Shown here: piece after piece, positions 14,129 to 15,583 of the stretch
Numbering within the stretch: position 1 is the first letter of the stretch
How the letters are laid out: each line of letters begins with the position of its first letter
Assembly (NCBI GenBank): GCA_018821745.1
Contig: JAHJLU010000434.1
Span: 1-15,583, forward strand
Source of the DNA: Myxococcota bacterium
GTDB taxonomy: Bacteria > Myxococcota_A > Polyangia > HGW-17
Reading direction: 5' to 3'
Length of the DNA: 15,583 nt
Program-made: the position numbers and the translations under genes
Notes under the pieces: generated by a model
What the model was told of the DNA's origin: nothing
Database searches by the model: none
What the model saw: the letters and a program-made list of their open reading frames with translations, nothing else

Positions 14129-14158
14129 ATTATAAGCATTATCCTGAAGGAGGGGGAA
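14129..14158 (-). promoter_or_regulatory. Candidate promoter of the pseudouridine synthase-tal-blc unit
   Basis: The minus strand carries a perfect TATAAT (14134-14129). The best -35 is TTCCCC (14158-14153), a poor match at 18 bp spacing. Initiation near 14122 would give a leader of about 40 nt. Confidence 0.4.
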
Positions 14159-14336
14159 ATATCAATGAAAGTTTGAAGGGACAAACTACTTACAAACGAG
14201 GAAAGCCCAGTTCCCTGAAGCGACAACACGCTCCAGGAAGTCTTGAATTTATTTTTACAGGAAAACAAGTTCGATGATGGAATTTTGCGGCGTGTATTTA
14301 TCCTGCCTGACTCCATGTGGTGGCGCGTTTTTGGCA

Positions 14337-14365
14337 TTGTGGTGGTTCTTCGGAAAAAGTATATT
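14337..14365 (+). promoter_or_regulatory. Candidate promoter of the ankyrin lipoprotein gene
   Basis: TATATT at 14360-14365 is a good -10. TTGTGG at 14337-14342, 17 bp upstream, is a half-match -35. The ribosome site AAGGAG (14371-14376) follows almost at once, 5 nt before the ATG. Confidence 0.35.
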
Positions 14366-14381
14366 CTGTTAAGGAGATCCT

Positions 14382-15583
14382 ATGACCGTTTTTCGTATTC
14401 TCGCCGTAGCCTTTATATCCTGTTTTGCTGCCAGTTGTGGATTGGCAGGTGGCCTCGCATGGGTTGATCATGGAAAAGACCGCAAGACGCCATGGAATTA
14501 CAATACCATGGTCTCCCCCGCCTCCAGTGGCGATGTGGATAAACTGAGGGAGCTCCTGAAAAAAAAGGAGGCGCGTATCAACATTGATTTGGTAAGTGAC
14601 TGGGGAGGAGCCCCTCTGCATTTTGCAGCTGCGGCAGGCCATCTTGAGGTTGTGAAACTGCTTTTAGAACATAAAGCATCACTGTCTGTAAAAAACAAAC
14701 ATGGCATGACGCCTCTGCACTGTGCACTTGAAGCCGGCAGATTGAGCGTTGCACTGTTACTTATTGAAGCGGGTTCTCCACTCACAGTTGAAGATAATAG
14801 AAGCAGAACGCCTTTGCTGCTAGCAACCTATCTGGGTGATAGTGCGATATTAGGAAAAATCCTCCCCAAGGAGCCGCGCTGCAGGAAAAAGTGGTGTCCA
14901 CTCCATGTTGCAGCGGCGCTTGGATACACGGAGGCTGCTGCCATGCTTGTAAAGGCAGGCCACCCGGTGAATGTCCCTGCACCGGACAATGGGTGGACGC
15001 CGCTCCATCTTGCCGCTTCATTCGGGAGAATATCCATCGTCAAGTACCTGGTTGCCTTGAAAGCCAATGTAAACGCCGTATCTGCCACAGGCGTCACCCC
15101 TTTGCACTGCGCCGCATCCAAAGGGCACGGTGCGGTGGTAAGATTGCTCATTGGCGCGGGTGCAAAAAATGAGGCCGTGACTCATGCGGGGGAGACACCA
15201 CTTCACCTGGCTGCTCGAGAGGGTTCGGCTGGTGCTGTTAAGGAGTTGCTCGCGGCAAAGAGCGCTCTATGCACTAACAAAAAGGGCCAGACTCCCATTG
15301 ATGTCGCGAAGTTGGCAGGTCACCCAAATATTGAAAAGGCGCTCACCTTTTATAACGGTGGAAGTGGTGACAACGCGTTGAAAATTCTCGATGCCCCTCT
15401 CTCCCGGTCAACTATCCCCCAGAAAAATTATTCCATGGCCTCCGACCTGCACAACGCGGTCTCAGCCAAAAACCTGAAACGCATCATTGAGCTGCTGGTT
15501 CTCTCCAATGAGCTTCTTGAACGCAAATATAAATATGGAGGCCCCCCTCTCCTGGGTGCCGTAGAGAAGAATCATGTGATCAT
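14382..15583 (+). CDS. Ankyrin-repeat lipoprotein (5' part, runs off window)
   Basis: The frame from ATG 14382 is open for 400 codons to the window edge, so the C-terminus is missing. AAGGAG lies 5 nt upstream. Residues 1-19 are a lipoprotein-like signal ending CFAASC; Cys19 is the likely lipid site, with Cys14 an alternative. Eight ankyrin repeats follow, with cores near GAPLHFAAAAGH (76), GMTPLHCALEAGR (108), RTPLLLATYLGD (142), WCPLHVAAALGY (171), GWTPLHLAASFGR (204), GVTPLHCAASKGH (237), GETPLHLAAREGS (270) and GQTPIDVAKLAGH (302). A linker (325-350) leads to a second array starting LHNAVSAKNLKRIIELL, then YGGPPLLGAVEKNH (385-398). Ankyrin solenoids bind proteins; export to the envelope suggests an envelope partner. 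Codon use is more A/T-ending than in the neighbours. Confidence 0.9.
   Translation, partial: MTVFRILAVAFISCFAASCGLAGGLAWVDHGKDRKTPWNYNTMVSPASSGDVDKLRELLKKKEARINIDLVSDWGGAPLHFAAAAGHLEVVKLLLEHKASLSVKNKHGMTPLHCALEAGRLSVALLLIEAGSPLTVEDNRSRTPLLLATYLGDSAILGKILPKEPRCRKKWCPLHVAAALGYTEAAAMLVKAGHPVNVPAPDNGWTPLHLAASFGRISIVKYLVALKANVNAVSATGVTPLHCAASKGHGAVVRLLIGAGAKNEAVTHAGETPLHLAAREGSAGAVKELLAAKSALCTNKKGQTPIDVAKLAGHPNIEKALTFYNGGSGDNALKILDAPLSRSTIPQKNYSMASDLHNAVSAKNLKRIIELLVLSNELLERKYKYGGPPLLGAVEKNHVI

Larger units (their letters stand above)
14082..14381. other. Divergent intergenic control region
   Basis: Three hundred bases lie between the leftward pseudouridine synthase gene and the rightward ankyrin gene. 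The left third holds a perfect TATAAT for the minus strand. The right end holds TATATT and AAGGAG for the plus strand. The middle (about 14160-14300) is A+T-richer with many short open stretches but no ORF with recognisable content, no RNA gene and no long repeat. CCAGG 14100-14104 with CCTGG 14116-14120 is a short inverted repeat in the minus-strand leader. Confidence 0.5.

Overview
The window looks like chromosomal DNA of a GC-rich, diderm, deltaproteobacterium-type bacterium, probably Myxococcota, Bradymonadota or a related uncultured group. The evidence is the number of lipoproteins and other exported proteins, a Myxococcus-type cysteine-rich repeat lipoprotein, an outer-membrane barrel, and a small protein carrying an SDIKLYN motif that I associate with deltaproteobacteria. 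I see no rRNA, tRNA, CRISPR array, insertion sequence, phage gene or origin. Lineage is an inference from gene style only.

Layout, left to right. (1) 1-385, minus strand: the 5' part of a Cys-rich repeat lipoprotein that runs off the left edge. (2) 386-751: a divergent control region with candidate promoters both ways and a structured leader in front of a short Nfu-type Fe-S carrier gene (752-988). (3) 1070-5166, plus strand: a probable single unit with a strong sigma70-like promoter. It encodes a Cys-rich lipoprotein with a repeated acidic tail, MurB, an outer-membrane barrel protein overlapping murB by 4 nt, an 88-residue helical protein, an RluD-type pseudouridine synthase, and PgeF overlapping rluD by 8 nt. 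It combines cell-wall precursor synthesis (MurB), precursor quality control (PgeF), ribosome modification and envelope proteins. (4) 5326-11425, plus strand: an unrecognised three-gene set of a one-pass membrane coiled-coil protein, a 1391-residue exported TPR/HEAT-like solenoid, and a lipoprotein that reads like a TIM-barrel glycoside hydrolase. This is the best candidate for an undescribed system. (5) 14081-11492, minus strand: an RluA-family pseudouridine synthase with an Asn variant of the catalytic motif, transaldolase and a Blc-type lipocalin lipoprotein. (6) 14082-14381: a second divergent control region. (7) 14382 to the right edge, plus strand: an ankyrin-repeat lipoprotein with no stop in the window and a lower GC content than its neighbours.

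Housekeeping functions (nfu, murB, rluD, pgeF, tal, blc) are interleaved with lineage-specific envelope proteins. The housekeeping calls are firm. Functions for the 88-residue protein, the coiled-coil/solenoid/TIM-barrel set, the barrel and the two Cys-rich lipoproteins are unknown, and I describe only what can be read from them. Promoter calls are visual matches to sigma70 hexamers and are tentative.
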